Shown: one piece after another, positions 54,301 to 63,427 of the stretch
How the letters are laid out: the number at the start of each line of letters is the position of its first letter
How positions within the stretch are numbered: the first letter of the stretch is position 1
From: Bimastos eiseni
Lineage: Eukaryota > Annelida > Clitellata > Crassiclitellata > Lumbricidae
Reading direction: 5' to 3'
Length of the DNA: 64,000 bases
Assembly: GCA_959347315.1 (NCBI GenBank)
Contig: OY365822.1
Location: 12,718,601 to 12,782,600, forward strand
Notes under the pieces: model-generated
What the model was told of the DNA's origin: nothing
The model's database searches: none
Seen by the model: the letters and a program-made list of their open reading frames with translations, nothing else
Position numbers and translations under genes: made by a program

Positions 54301-57300
54301 AAATTATTATATTTTGTTAACGTTTATTTTATTACTAATCTAAAATAAGTAAACCGGATGTTATCTTTGTCTAATAAGATTCTATTCTAAAATAAAAATC
54401 TGTAGAAGTTTAAAATAAATATTTTAACCTTTCGGCCAGTCATTGCCTCCAACTAAATAAAAGTGGCCCAAAGTCGAAAAAGGTTGAGAACCACTAGTCT
54501 AGCCAATGCTGCATTAGACAGCAAACATAAACTAGTTTATCTGTTGCAAATCTTACTAAATTTTGAACAAGGTTGGCTAAGAATTCTGCATTTCTAAATT
54601 ATGGGGGTTGGATCCAGAATTTAACGATCGCTTTTGACAACAGCGACCGTTGCAGTCTTTTCTAAATTATACCAAACTTTAAATGCATTTTTCTCGAAAT
54701 TATAATCGAACAACTGACCCATATATTTTACTCATAACTAGGGACAGGAACGTCATAGAAGAATAAAGTTAGTGCCATTATAAAGGAGAGACTTCACTCT
54801 TTAAAATGGCATATGACACACAAATTGTAAAAACTTGAGTTAAGTCTGGTTTTGGTCAGATGGGTCACATATCTGAGCGACCAACCATCCCCATCATAGT
54901 CATATCCTCCATTGCTTGTACATTAACAGTGCCAGTTCCAAACCTCGACACAGTGTCATTGAACTGAAACAGCCAACTCCATTTGCGGACCTTTCTTATC
55001 GGCAACTCATAACCTCAATAGCAAACATCAGATAACTTCCTTATCGAGTCAATAATTAAACCATTCAATAATTTCTCTATTGATTCAATAATTTCTTTAT
55101 TCAATCAATCAGTCAATCATCAGTTAACATATCACTATTTACAACAAATATATCAATATGTTTACTTGTTACTGATCATCTTGGAGTAGTTAGTTAATGT
55201 GAAGTGGTGCTATATAAATTTCCAATTAAAACTTCCTTCGTGCTTAATTTTTTCATATTTCCACCATATGATGACGACACCCATAAGAAACAAAACAGAA
55301 ATCAGTAGCAGATAATTAATCGTTGAACTCACGAGGCCAAACGTACGAATTCCGCTCTTGTTACAAGTCTTGAGAGGAAACGAACGGAAGACTTCCATCA
55401 GTTCGTCCGTGTCTAAAACTCTTGGACTGTTCTTTCCGTTCTTCTCTCTATTGTCGTCCTCGATCTCTTCGCTCATGGCTTCAGACTCCTCCAAGACCTG
55501 AAAGCAGACATCGAATTGTCGAAAAACAACATCGCAAAACGTCTGAGAGTCAAATTGCCGCTGTTGACATGATCCTGGCAGGCACAGAGAAGACTAGTTA
55601 ATCGAGCAGAGTTAGACCTGGAATGGTGACATTCCACAAGATATCACTTCACTTAGTGCTAAAGCTAAAACTTTGTGCTAATATTGTCATCAGCAAGGCT
55701 GCCGCTAACAAGTATTTTAGGAGTAAAGTACTTGGTCGAGTAGCTTCGCGAGTACTCGTTAATACTGAAAGTGCTTAATACAAGCTGCTTGGTGTCTACT
55801 ACAGACTCTAATAGACTAAGTAGACATAGCATAGGTTGTAACTAAAGTTCTGGCGCATCAATAAAGTTAAATCTCCAATGTAACAACTACAAAGTTACTG
55901 AACAGCCAAAGAAACAGAAAATTTTAAGCTTTTTGTTACACAACACAAGAAAAAATATAGAAAGTTGCAATTTTCCGACAGGAAGTGAAGTTAAACGAGT
56001 ACTCGATTAAAAAAAAATTACTCAAGTAATTTTTGGAGTCGAGTACTCGCGAGTACTCGAAGCAGCCCTTGACATCAGTGAATTAGTGATCCATGGCAAC
56101 AACCTGGTCAAAATCCAGACCTCTCTGACAGATAACAGATTTTCAATCACGGTTTATAAAAGAACGCTGTCTCATCATCTGTGTATGGTCAGGCTGCTAA
56201 TAATAGCTAGGGGTGCCGTTGGGGCATACACCTCGAATCAAATCTTTGCCGTTACGAGGATTTTAAGCCCCTTCCTATCTATTCAAACTCCAGCACGCCA
56301 ACCACAATAGTCTCGAGCATCTTAAACCGACCTGTTAAAATCCAATTTCAGAAATTTTATTAAACTGATCCTCAGCATATAGCTGTAATGGCAAATAGCT
56401 GTAGTGGCAGCTAATTGTGTGTTGCTCTACATAAGTTTTACTATAAACAATTAGACTACCGCAGTCTTTAGCCTCTCCAGTTCAGCCGTTGCAGACCAGA
56501 AGATGGCCGTAAGACCCTGTTCGTCAAAGTACTCAGCCCACATTCTCCTAGACACAAAAACAAAGGCAGAATGCAAGTAATCTCTGAGGATTTTACATTA
56601 GCAACTAGCAATGATAAATAATTATAATAATAAATGCCAGTTAAGGGCGTTAATGTGAATCTTTTAATTATAACATTATGTTCAAAGTGTTTTGTTACAT
56701 AAATAAATTGAGCACTAATCCACAAGCTGTGTGTTTTACAGGTTTTAAAACTCAACAACAACAAATAATAATAATATAAAATATATTAATATGTTTACAC
56801 TAAATTATGTATCAGATAAATATGCATTAACCCTTTAACGACCAGCAGAATTTTTTACCTAGGGCCCGACAACCAGCAATTTTACCATATAACGGCCTAT
56901 AAAGAAAATAATTTTCAACTTTTTATGTCTCAGTCGGCTTTTGACCTACAAACATAATGTAAACATCGTTCTTAAGCGTTTTATCTCCTCTTTCCATTCA
57001 TCCGTGCTGAATGATAGACAAAAATTTGTGGGGTACTCAAAGCTGCTCCCAAATGTACCCCTCTCCAATTTATTTACTTTCTTATGTTCAATCTCTAAAA
57101 TAAAAATAATTTTAATCATAATATGTGTATTGTGAGCATATAAAACGTGGAGAAATCAATGTCAAATAAAACACAAAAGCAATAGTTCATTAAGATCTTT
57201 GATGCTAAGTATACATTAAAGCTAGGGCTGCAGACTTTAATGATTAAAAAAATTGATTAGTCATTAAAAATGAAAATCAATTCAACATGGCCTGTTTGAT

Positions 57301-60300
57301 TATTTCATTCCCTATTTTATGATGTTGAGCGGTCCATTTCAAGAGTATGAACACTCATAGTGACAAACGTTTCAGTGTGAAAATAAGTGATCATAATTTC
57401 AATAAATGTAAACACAGATGGAAAAGTCGAAGTAGATGACAGAGATAAATATCTTAAAAATCGCCAACCGTTGTTCAAACTAGGGCCGTACCGAATAGGT
57501 GATTTTCACTATTCGGCTGAATGCGAATAATTGGACCAACTATTCAGCTGAATATGAATACGAATAGTGTACAAAATAGGTCTACCAACAAATTTTAAAA
57601 TATCAAATGTGAGCAAAAGTTTATTTAATACATGAACTAAAAGTAAACACTTAACACAAGTAATTTTTCATTCTTATGTCAGTCTGTGTAAACTAGGAAT
57701 GAAACAAGTTTAACTAAACTTAGAAATGAGACGACTGACGCCGCGATACCGTAGTCCAGGCAGTAAAATTACTTCATTTCACTTGACATAGCAGCTGCCA
57801 TATGCACATAAACTGATGTCATGTGACCACTATTCATATTCGTTGCGAATATCGAATAGCTATTTGGCCCACTATTCGACTCCGAAGTGAATATTCGGTA
57901 AAGCTCTAGTTCAAACCAGTAACCAACTGCTTGGATTCTACTCGATCAGACAACCAGCAAATTCTAATAGATTAAAAAATTTATTTCTAATTCTAATAGA
58001 AAACGATTACCCATTCGATTACTTTGAAGAATATACTTACTTCCTAGGCAATATCGTATGTCCAATGTCACCCTTTCGTCATGTTTTTCCGGCTCACTCC
58101 CTTTAACTCGCTATAACACCTCCTTCATAATCCAGTCCAAAATAATAACATCATTCATGATCATACTCCTGTCTTTCCCCCTCCAATCTTCCCTCAATAA
58201 TAGTCCTTAGGAGGACGTTACCCTCATTATGTGGTCCATCCCCTGTCTCTGTCAGCTTTCAATTATTCCTATCAGTAATATATTTCATCCATCATTTGCA
58301 GTAGCCTTGTATGTGTCCTGCATTTCATCCAACCCCAGATTTAAACATTTGCCTCAGTTGGAATTTCTTATGAACCCTTCTGACCTTTGTTCAAGACTGA
58401 GAAAGTCGGCCTTGTTGAGCAGAAGGATGTTCAACTTGTCCTTGTCGACCTCCTGGACGTACAGCTCAAGATCCTTACATCGGAAGAAAAGGGGATTACG
58501 AGCATCAACGATCTGGACAACAGCATCACTGAAAGAACAACGACAACAGCATCACTGAAAGAACAACAACAGCATCACTGAAAGAACAACAACGACAACA
58601 GCATCAATGAAAGTACAACAACACCAAAATAACAGCATCACTAAAAGAACAACGACGACAACAGCGACTTTCATGCAAATGACTTACTTGATTGCATAGG
58701 TATAAACCAAAGAATGCATTCAGGCTAAACTGATTTGCTATAATCTACTAGATTCCAGCATACGTCTGTTGGTGAAAAGGTCATGTGGGTCAATGAAAGG
58801 ATGGGTCACCCACACTCATGTGCCAAGGCTATGAACAGAGTTGCTGTGTAAAGGAGCAGGATGTCATAACTTACCTCTAGTAACCCTACCTAATCTCATG
58901 TTACATTATCTCCTGTTACCTCATCTCTGGTTTCCTTATCCTGCCTTATCTTACCTCACCTTATATGTTACTTTACTTAATCTCATATTACCTTACATCA
59001 TGTTACCATATCTTATCTCATGTTACATTACCTTTTCTCATGTTACTTTACTTAATCTCATATTACCTTACATTATGTTACCATATCTTATCTCATGTTG
59101 CCTTACCCAATCCTGTGTTAGTTTATCTCATCTTACCATACCTCATCTTAGGTTTCGCAATCTTATCGCACGTTACCTTACCTTAGTTAATAACTAGCTT
59201 TGATGTTCATAATAATATTACAATTGTAATTCCTATTTCACTGGAACTCTTCTTTTCTTCCTTAGTATTGGTTTGTTCCTTATAGAATTTTATTGATTTT
59301 TTAATATAATCTCGTCTCCCCATATCCCTCCGCCATGCGCTAATGATTAGTAGTTAAGTCAATTTAAGAATGTTACATTATTTTATTTATTCTCCTTTTA
59401 TTTCTTCTTATTCCTTGAAAACAAGGCTCACTTACTTACTCCCTTCCTACTATGATATATATATATATATATATTATCTTTAATCTAAGTCGATGCTTTT
59501 CTGCTCTTCTATATTATTGATTACAAGTATTTTGCAATCTTTCTTGGGGTTCCACTAGCGGGATATTCCTCCCTTGGGTCCTCCATGTTATCCATCGTTC
59601 TTCTGTTAAGTTGTGCTTCTTTATACCTCCCTTAACAAATTTTTGCCTCTATTCTATGAAGCCAAATGTTTCTAGTTTACTTTTTGTGTTCATATTGTTG
59701 GATAACAATAAACGAGTTATCTAAATGATGTAACAAATATAGATCTTACCTTTTCTCAATGACTCGCCACAGCTGGCGCCAGACTTCCAGGTTCCTCTCG
59801 TAAGGTGTCAGCATTACTCCCTCATTTTCAGCGAGTCTGAATGAAATAATCACAAACAGAGAGAAAAGAACATCAACAAAACTCAGCTATTATCACCATC
59901 TCTACTTATAATAGTAAAAGATCGATCTACCTATCCACCTATCTAGCTATCAATCTACCTATCCACCTATCGATCTACCTATCCACCTATCTAGCTATCA
60001 ATCTACCTATCCACCTATCGATCTACTTATCCACCTATCGATCCACCTTCAACGTCAATCTATCCATATCTTCATCATATCGATCACCTTCAGCATAATT
60101 AATCTATAAATTCATCATATCTATCTATATTTCTATCCAGAGTTGCATAATTTATGTAAATGATCACTATATCTATCTATCTACCTATCTATCTGTCAAT
60201 CTATCATCATTGTTATTCATCCAGATCATGCACATCCTCATGGAGTCAAAATAATTCTTGACTAAAATCATACTATTTTGGATGTCCAGAATCATATCTG

Positions 60301-63300
60301 TTCACATTGTGATGTCCTGTCAAAGCTTTTTATTTAAATAAGTTGCTGCCTGCTATTGTTTATCTAACAAAACGGTCGCTACTGTATATACAAAACTTAT
60401 TGTCATCTACCTATCTATTGTGTATAAGTGAATTCATAGTCTGTCGGATATGTCCATTTTGGATAACCCATTGCTCAACATCATGCTCCTGGATCTTTAA
60501 ATAGACATACCCGTGGATCTTTAAATAGACATACCTCTGGATCTTAAATAGACATACCTCTGGATCTTAAATAGACATACCTCTGGATCTTTAAATAGAC
60601 ATACCTCTGGATCTTAAATAGACATACCCCTGGATCTTTAAATAGACATACCTCTGGATCTTTAAATAGACATACCTCTGGATCTTAAATAGACATACCT
60701 CTGGATCTTTAAATAGACATACCTCTGGATCTTAAATAGACATACCTCTGGATCTTTAAATAGACATACCTCTGGATCTTTAAATAGACATACCTCTGGA
60801 TCTTTAAATAGACATACCTCTGGATCTTTAAATAGACATACCTCTGGATCTTAAATAGACATACCCCTGGATCTTAAATAGACATACCTCTGGATCTTAA
60901 ATAGACATACCTCTGGATCTTTAAATAGACATACCTCTGGATCTTTAAATAGACATACCTCTGGATCTTAAATAGACATACCTCTGGATCTTTAAATAGA
61001 CATACCTCAGGATCTTAAATAGACATACCTCTGGATCTTAAATAGACATACCTCTGGATCTTAAATAGACATACCTCTGGATCTTTAAATAGACATACCT
61101 CTGGATCTTAAATAGACATACCTCTGGATCTTAAATAGACATACCTCTGGATCTTTAAATAGACATACCTCAGGATCTTAAATAGACATACCTCTGGATC
61201 TTAAATAGACATACCCCTGGATCTTTAAATAGACATACCTCTGGATCTTAAATAGACATACCTCTGGATCTTAAATAGACATACCTCTGGATCTTAAATA
61301 GACATACCTCTGGATCTTTAAATAGACATACCTCTGGATCTTAAATAGACATACCCCTGGATCTTTAAATAGACAAACCCCTGGATCTTAAATAGACATA
61401 CCTCTGGATCTTTAAATAGACAAACCCCTGGATCTTAAATAGACATACCTCTGGATCTTTAAATAGACAAACCCCTGGATCTTAAATAGACATACCTCTG
61501 GATCTTTAAATAGACATACCCGTGGATCTTTAAATAGACATACCTCTGGATCTTAAATAGACATACCTCTGGATCTTAAATAGACATACCTCTGGATCTT
61601 TAAATAGACATACCTCTGGATCTTAAATAGACATACCCCTGGATCTTTAAATAGACATACCTCTGGATCTTTAAATAGACATACCTCTGGATCTTAAATA
61701 GACATACCTCTGGATCTTAAATAGACATACCTCTGGATCTTTAAATAGACATACCTCTGGATCTTAAATAGACATACCTCTGGATCTTAAATAGACATAC
61801 CTCTGGATCTTTAAATAGACATACCTCTGGATCTTAAATAGACATACCTCTGGATCTTTAAATAGACATACCTCAGGATCTTAAATAGACATACCTCTGG
61901 ATCTTAAATAGACATACCCCTGGATCTTTAAATAGACAAACCCCTGGATCTTAAATAGACATACCTCTGGATCTTTAAATAGACAAACCCCTGGATCTTA
62001 AATAGACATACCTCTGGATCTTTAAATAGACAAACCCCTGGATCTTAAATAGACATACCTCTGGATCTTTAAATAGACAAACCCCTGGATCTTAAATAGA
62101 CAAACCCCTGGATCTTAAATAGACATACCTCTGGATCTTTAAATAGACTTAGTCATGTACAATACCGGTTTAATTGTCTCATCTTGACCATGAATGATAT
62201 CTTAAATAAAAATGCTTTATGAATCATCACAGACAGAGTTGAGAAGAAAGTTAGTATACAGAGCAAGAAAGAAGAAAAGAGAGGTAGCAGGTATAAGAAG
62301 AAAGGACGAGAGGATAAAGTAAGGTAAGACTAAAATATCGACATAAAGGAAACAGAGGAAGAGAGCAAGAGAATGGGAAGACCATGGGAAAAGCTGAAGG
62401 AAGGGGAAAAGAGTGAGACCTATGAAGTAGGAAGCAGACAGAACGAAAGGAGCAGAGGGAAGTAAGAAAGGAAGGAAGGATGGATGGATGACAGGAAGAA
62501 ATGATGGAAAGAAGGAAGAGAGCGGGAGAATAGGAAGACCCCAGGAAAAGCTGAAGGAAGGGAAAAAGTGAGGGTGTTAGAGCTATGAATTAGGAAGCTG
62601 ACAGAACGAAAGAAGTGGAGGGAAGTAAGAAAGGAAAGATCGATGGAAGGATCGATGGAAGAAAGGAATGAATGATGGAAAGAAGGAAGGAAGAGAGGTT
62701 CTGATTTTATTGATTTTGATAATTGGAGAACAGTTCTTACAAGGCGAGAGAACGACGCCAGTCGAGGAACATCTGTCGTTCTTGCTGATCGAGCTCCTCG
62801 GGTGTCGTAGTAGAATCCCAGGGCGGCCTGAGCAGAAAAGAAACCCAATGGAATCACTCAGCCTTAGATATACCTCAATGGAATAGCCCATTAAAAGGTT
62901 TCAGTCAATGACCGTGTTTTTGGCTTAGTGTTTACCAACGTATCCCATTGTAAAATTGCGTTATTCCGCAGGCAGGCAATCTGGCGTAATAATCGTTTTT
63001 AATTAGAATGCTGTACTTTACTTGTATTGTTACCAGAGTGGAAAAAGTAATTGGTTAAATAAATATACTTACTTCAGTGCATTATTCGGCTTCAATCGGA
63101 GAACTTGTTGACAAGATTCGATACATAAATCTAACTATTTAAAATAATGAGGGTTCAAAAATTTTCACCAAGTTTTGAATATTTCTGTACCATATATTTG
63201 AATTTGCATTATAACGATGCATGCACAAAGTAGGTTTGAAGGTATTTATTTCATGAAAGGTAAATGGCCGGTATGCATGCCAATGTTTATGCATCAGCTG

Positions 63301-63427
63301 TTAAGCTCTTACCTTCGAGGAACTGTCAGCTGCTGTCTAAACTTATCATGAGTTGCCTTCAGTTTTAGCTCGTCCTCTTTTGATGGCAGAATGGAATTGG
63401 TTGTCACCAATTTCACGTTCATTCTCT
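46587..63427 (-). CDS. LSG1: LSG1, large 60S subunit nuclear export/maturation GTPase (12 exons, 5' end outside the window)
   Basis: LSG1 is the cytoplasmic circularly permuted GTPase that acts in release of the export adaptor NMD3 from pre-60S ribosomes. Exons in coding order: 63427-63313, 62827-62741, 59836-59750, 58528-58385, 56547-56460, 55497-55333, 53174-53031, 51760-51617, 50579-50456, 49545-49466, 48966-48862, 46739-46587. All twelve join in phase and give 477 residues. Motifs come in the permuted order: G4 NKAD in exon 4, G1 GYPNVGKSS in exon 7, ATPGKTKHFQ (G2 region), G3 DCPG in exon 8. Other family marks are NLEVWRQLWRVIE, RNPLFFRCKDLE, CNHIPRDVLE, LVLKDYV and a basic tail ending LRRTFGHLDA. 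The protein starts in-window at RMNVKLV, so the N-terminal third is missing. One intron is AT-AC; several introns carry tandem arrays at or near splice sites. The 60S GTPase identity is firm. Confidence 0.97.
46805..46942. mobile_element. 138-bp MITE with 10-bp target duplication
   Basis: Ends agaggcggtgatc and gatcgccacccct are inverted repeats with a few mismatches. The decamer aatatcatca flanks both sides exactly (46795-46804 and 46943-46952). A 9-11-bp duplication suits Mutator-like elements better than hAT. It lies in the last LSG1 intron. Confidence 0.75.
47458..47802. mobile_element. hAT-type MITE (CAGTGGTTCCCAACC family), copy 1
   Basis: Left end cagcgaatcccaacctgtga, right end aaaaggttgggaacgactg. 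Flanking octamers ctgtggat and ctatggag match at six of eight. A second copy lies at 54164-54496; both share aaaaagtggccctcgaccta and aaaagtggccc(t/a)aagtcg. It lies in the last LSG1 intron. Confidence 0.8.
48862..48966 (-). CDS. LSG1: LSG1 exon 11
   Basis: Acceptor cccttttaccag, donor GCG|gtgagt, 105 bp, phase 0. Reads GKLCYCYGPPGIDEEEYGSK then PCLKVEKGSQKAGNA. GKL.YC.PPPG is conserved in the family. Confidence 0.95.
49466..49545 (-). CDS. LSG1: LSG1 exon 10
   Basis: Acceptor attcttgtag, donor AAT|gtatgt, 80 bp. Reads IRGFMSHKGVPDIQRASRLV then LKDYVN. Confidence 0.95.
50045..50180 (+). repeat. Dispersed repeat, copy 2 (cggcatacgagg family)
   Basis: gcagtcgcttagctagccct, ggcgacttcattttctta and ttggcatacgagggcggttg match the order seen at 21450-21725 and 52440-52600. 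It lies in an LSG1 intron. Confidence 0.6.
50456..50579 (-). CDS. LSG1: LSG1 exon 9 (preceded by an AT-AC intron)
   Basis: Starts directly after ...ccatctatac at 50580. Reads VCNHIPRDVLESMYGIMLP then IPSDEVYPDRNPTAYELLTA. Donor CTC|gtaagt after 50456. No AG acceptor fits in this region; the AC ending gives the right frame and the conserved residues. Confidence 0.93.
50760..51217. mobile_element. PIF/Harbinger-like MITE, 458 bp, TTA target duplication
   Basis: Left end ggggccatccacatattaca and right end, inward, gggcccatccacatattaca: almost perfect inverted repeats of about 24 bp. TTA flanks both sides (50757-50759 and 51218-51220). It lies inside the AT-AC intron. No transposase frame. Confidence 0.85.
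51305..51395. repeat. (TA)n and (GT)n microsatellite
   Basis: TA run at about 51340-51380 followed by gtgtgtgt, inside the AT-AC intron. Confidence 0.95.
51617..51760 (-). CDS. LSG1: LSG1 exon 8 (G3 motif)
   Basis: Acceptor aattttgcag before 51760. Reads TFFLERALMLCDCPGLVMPT then FVSTKAEMVTSGVLPIDQL and ends ..APTTI at 51617, where the AT-AC intron begins. DCPG is the G3 motif. Confidence 0.95.
51873..52432. mobile_element. Tc1/mariner-type MITE, 560 bp
   Basis: Left end cactgtgtccgaaaatagtg and right end, inward, ctctgtgtccagaaataaag, with similarity continuing for about 60 bp. A TA flanks each side (51871-51872 and 52433-52434), the mariner target. No full transposase frame. It lies in an LSG1 intron. 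Confidence 0.8.
52440..52600 (+). repeat. Dispersed repeat, copy 3 (ggcacatgaggctgg family)
   Basis: ggctgtcccttaatctagcc, gaagtgacttcatcttct, ggcacatgaggctggatgg and cagtgtacggtcagtgtacc form the same order as in the copies at 21450 and 50045. Part of the right half of such a unit (gcatatgaggctgggcagcc) also precedes the mariner MITE at 51850. Confidence 0.6.
52645..52885 (+). mobile_element. tRNA-derived SINE, family B, copy 3
   Basis: A box tggctaattgg (52654-52664) and B box ggttcgaccc (52709-52718) at tRNA-like spacing; then accttgagcaagtccttcgc, caactgcagttgcg and a tail gaagggcgaaattt. It lies in an LSG1 intron. Confidence 0.85.
53031..53174 (-). CDS. LSG1: LSG1 exon 7 (P-loop exon) with an unusual insertion
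   Basis: Acceptor ggttttag, donor CAG|gtcaag, 144 bp, phase 0. Reads VGYPNVGKSSTLNALL, then TRKEQLAALNNEKTKHVMA, then PVSATPGKTKHFQ. In family members I know, only a few residues separate the P-loop helix from VSATPG, so about a dozen residues are extra here. Confidence 0.95.
53180..55330 (-). other. LSG1 intron 6 with repeats
   Basis: Holds an inverted pair about 1 kb apart: gtgacccatctgatcaaaac near 53852 and the reverse complement of gtgacccatctgaccaaaac near 54850. The hAT MITE at 54164-54496 lies between them, and a LINE-like tail gtgctatataaatttcc at 55207. No gene on either strand. Confidence 0.5.
54164..54496. mobile_element. hAT-type MITE (CAGTGGTTCCCAACC family), copy 2
   Basis: Left end cagtgattcccaacctgtg, right end aaaaggttgagaaccacta. 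Flanks gtgtagct and gtctagcc match at six of eight positions. Interior shared with 47458-47802. Confidence 0.8.
55333..55497 (-). CDS. LSG1: LSG1 exon 6 (acidic linker to P-loop strand)
   Basis: Acceptor gctttcag, donor CTC|gtgagt, 165 bp, phase 0. An acidic stretch (VLEESEAMSEEIEDDNREK) is followed by VLDTDELMEVFRSFPL and IRTFGL, which leads into VGYPNVGKS of the next exon. The acidic linker is shorter than I remember for vertebrates. Confidence 0.93.
55694..56070. mobile_element. hAT-type MITE with palindromic gagtactcgcgagtactc
   Basis: Ends caaggctgcc and gcagccctt; flanks gtcatcag (55686-55693) and gacatcag (56071-56078) match at seven of eight. The right end contains the palindrome gagtactcgcgagtactc and the left end a partial copy. 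It lies in an LSG1 intron. Confidence 0.7.
56460..56547 (-). CDS. LSG1: LSG1 exon 5
   Basis: Acceptor ttttgtgtctag, donor GCG|gtagtc (weak), 88 bp. Reads RMWAEYFDEQGLTAIFWSAT then AELERLKTA; FWSA is the G5-like position after NKAD. Confidence 0.93.
57481..57908. mobile_element. hAT-type MITE, 428 bp, exact 8-bp target duplication
   Basis: Ends TAGGGCCGTACCGAATA and, inward from the right, TAGAGCTTTACCGAATA. Both flanks are gttcaaac (57473-57480 and 57909-57916). A truncated relative lies at 2738-2852. It lies in an LSG1 intron. Confidence 0.9.
58385..58528 (-). CDS. LSG1: LSG1 exon 4 (G4 NKAD motif)
   Basis: Acceptor gttctttcag before 58528, donor AAAG|gtcaga after 58385, 144 bp. Reads DAVVQIVDARNPLFFRCKDL then ELYVQEVDKDKLNILLLNKA and DFLSLEQ. 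NKAD is G4, placed N-terminal to G1 as expected for a permuted GTPase. Confidence 0.95.
58519..58660 (-). repeat. Tandem copies of the exon 4 splice acceptor
   Basis: On the sense (minus) strand, gttctttcag followed by tgatgctgtt occurs at the true acceptor and again about 26, 49 and 112 bases upstream (the last as ttttag). A further copy near 58608 has lost the AG. The repeat therefore includes the intron end and about 10-13 bases of exon. Confidence 0.85.
58860..59190. repeat. Degenerate (ttaccttatctcatg)-type repeat
   Basis: Repeated ttacctta, tctcatgttac and atcttatctcatgtt blocks; one 51-bp stretch is duplicated (around 58970-59070). Open frames are composition effects. It lies in an LSG1 intron. 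Confidence 0.8.
59750..59836 (-). CDS. LSG1: LSG1 exon 3
   Basis: Acceptor ttcattcag, donor AAAAG|gtaaga, 87 bp. Reads LAENEGVMLTPYERN then LEVWRQLWRVIEK, the strongly conserved TP.ERNL..WRQLWRV segment. Confidence 0.96.
59925..60220. repeat. (CTAT)-derived repeat, ctatccacctatcgatctac
   Basis: About six units of ctatccacctatc(g/t)atc followed by ctatctatct tracts, inside LSG1 intron 2. Confidence 0.85.
60487..62150. repeat. 23/24-bp satellite array, about 70 units, in LSG1 intron 2
   Basis: The unit has two common lengths, differing by one T (ggatctttaaatagacat versus ggatcttaaatagacat), followed by acctct, acccct, acctca or acccgt. The two lengths are interspersed. At about 61360-61500 and 61920-62110 they form 47-bp dimers with caaacccc. 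On the sense strand of LSG1 most units read ccagag|gtatgt. Confidence 0.97.
62220..62700 (+). repeat. Purine-rich (GGAA)n-type tract with a local duplication
   Basis: gaaggaag, agagagg and ggatggatg dominate. The block agagcgggagaataggaaga (62519) repeats gagcaagagaatgggaagac (62362) in context, a diverged duplication about 158 bp apart. The reverse strand is a long polypyrimidine region just downstream of LSG1 exon 2. Confidence 0.85.
62741..62827 (-). CDS. LSG1: LSG1 exon 2 of those visible
   Basis: Acceptor ttctgctcag, donor CTT|gtaaga, 87 bp. Reads PPWDSTTTPEELDQQERQM then FLDWRRSLA; 'TTPEEL...E...FL.WRR.L' is conserved. Confidence 0.96.
63313..63427 (-). CDS. LSG1: First visible LSG1 exon
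   Basis: Acceptor atactttcag before 63427, donor CGAAG|gtaaga after 63313, 115 bp. Reads RMNVKLVTTNSILPSKEDEL then KLKATHDKFRQQLTVPR. The acceptor lies inside the last unit of the 26-bp array. The N-terminal exons are beyond 64000. Confidence 0.93.

Noticed and set aside
55210..55494. 94-codon frame with a hydrophobic C-terminus after LSG1 exon 6
   Set aside because: The hydrophobic part (LLISVLFLMGVVII) is translated intron; the exon ends at the donor at 55332.
60487..62150. CRISPR-like array
   Set aside because: Units are directly adjacent with no unique spacers, in an intron of an animal gene.
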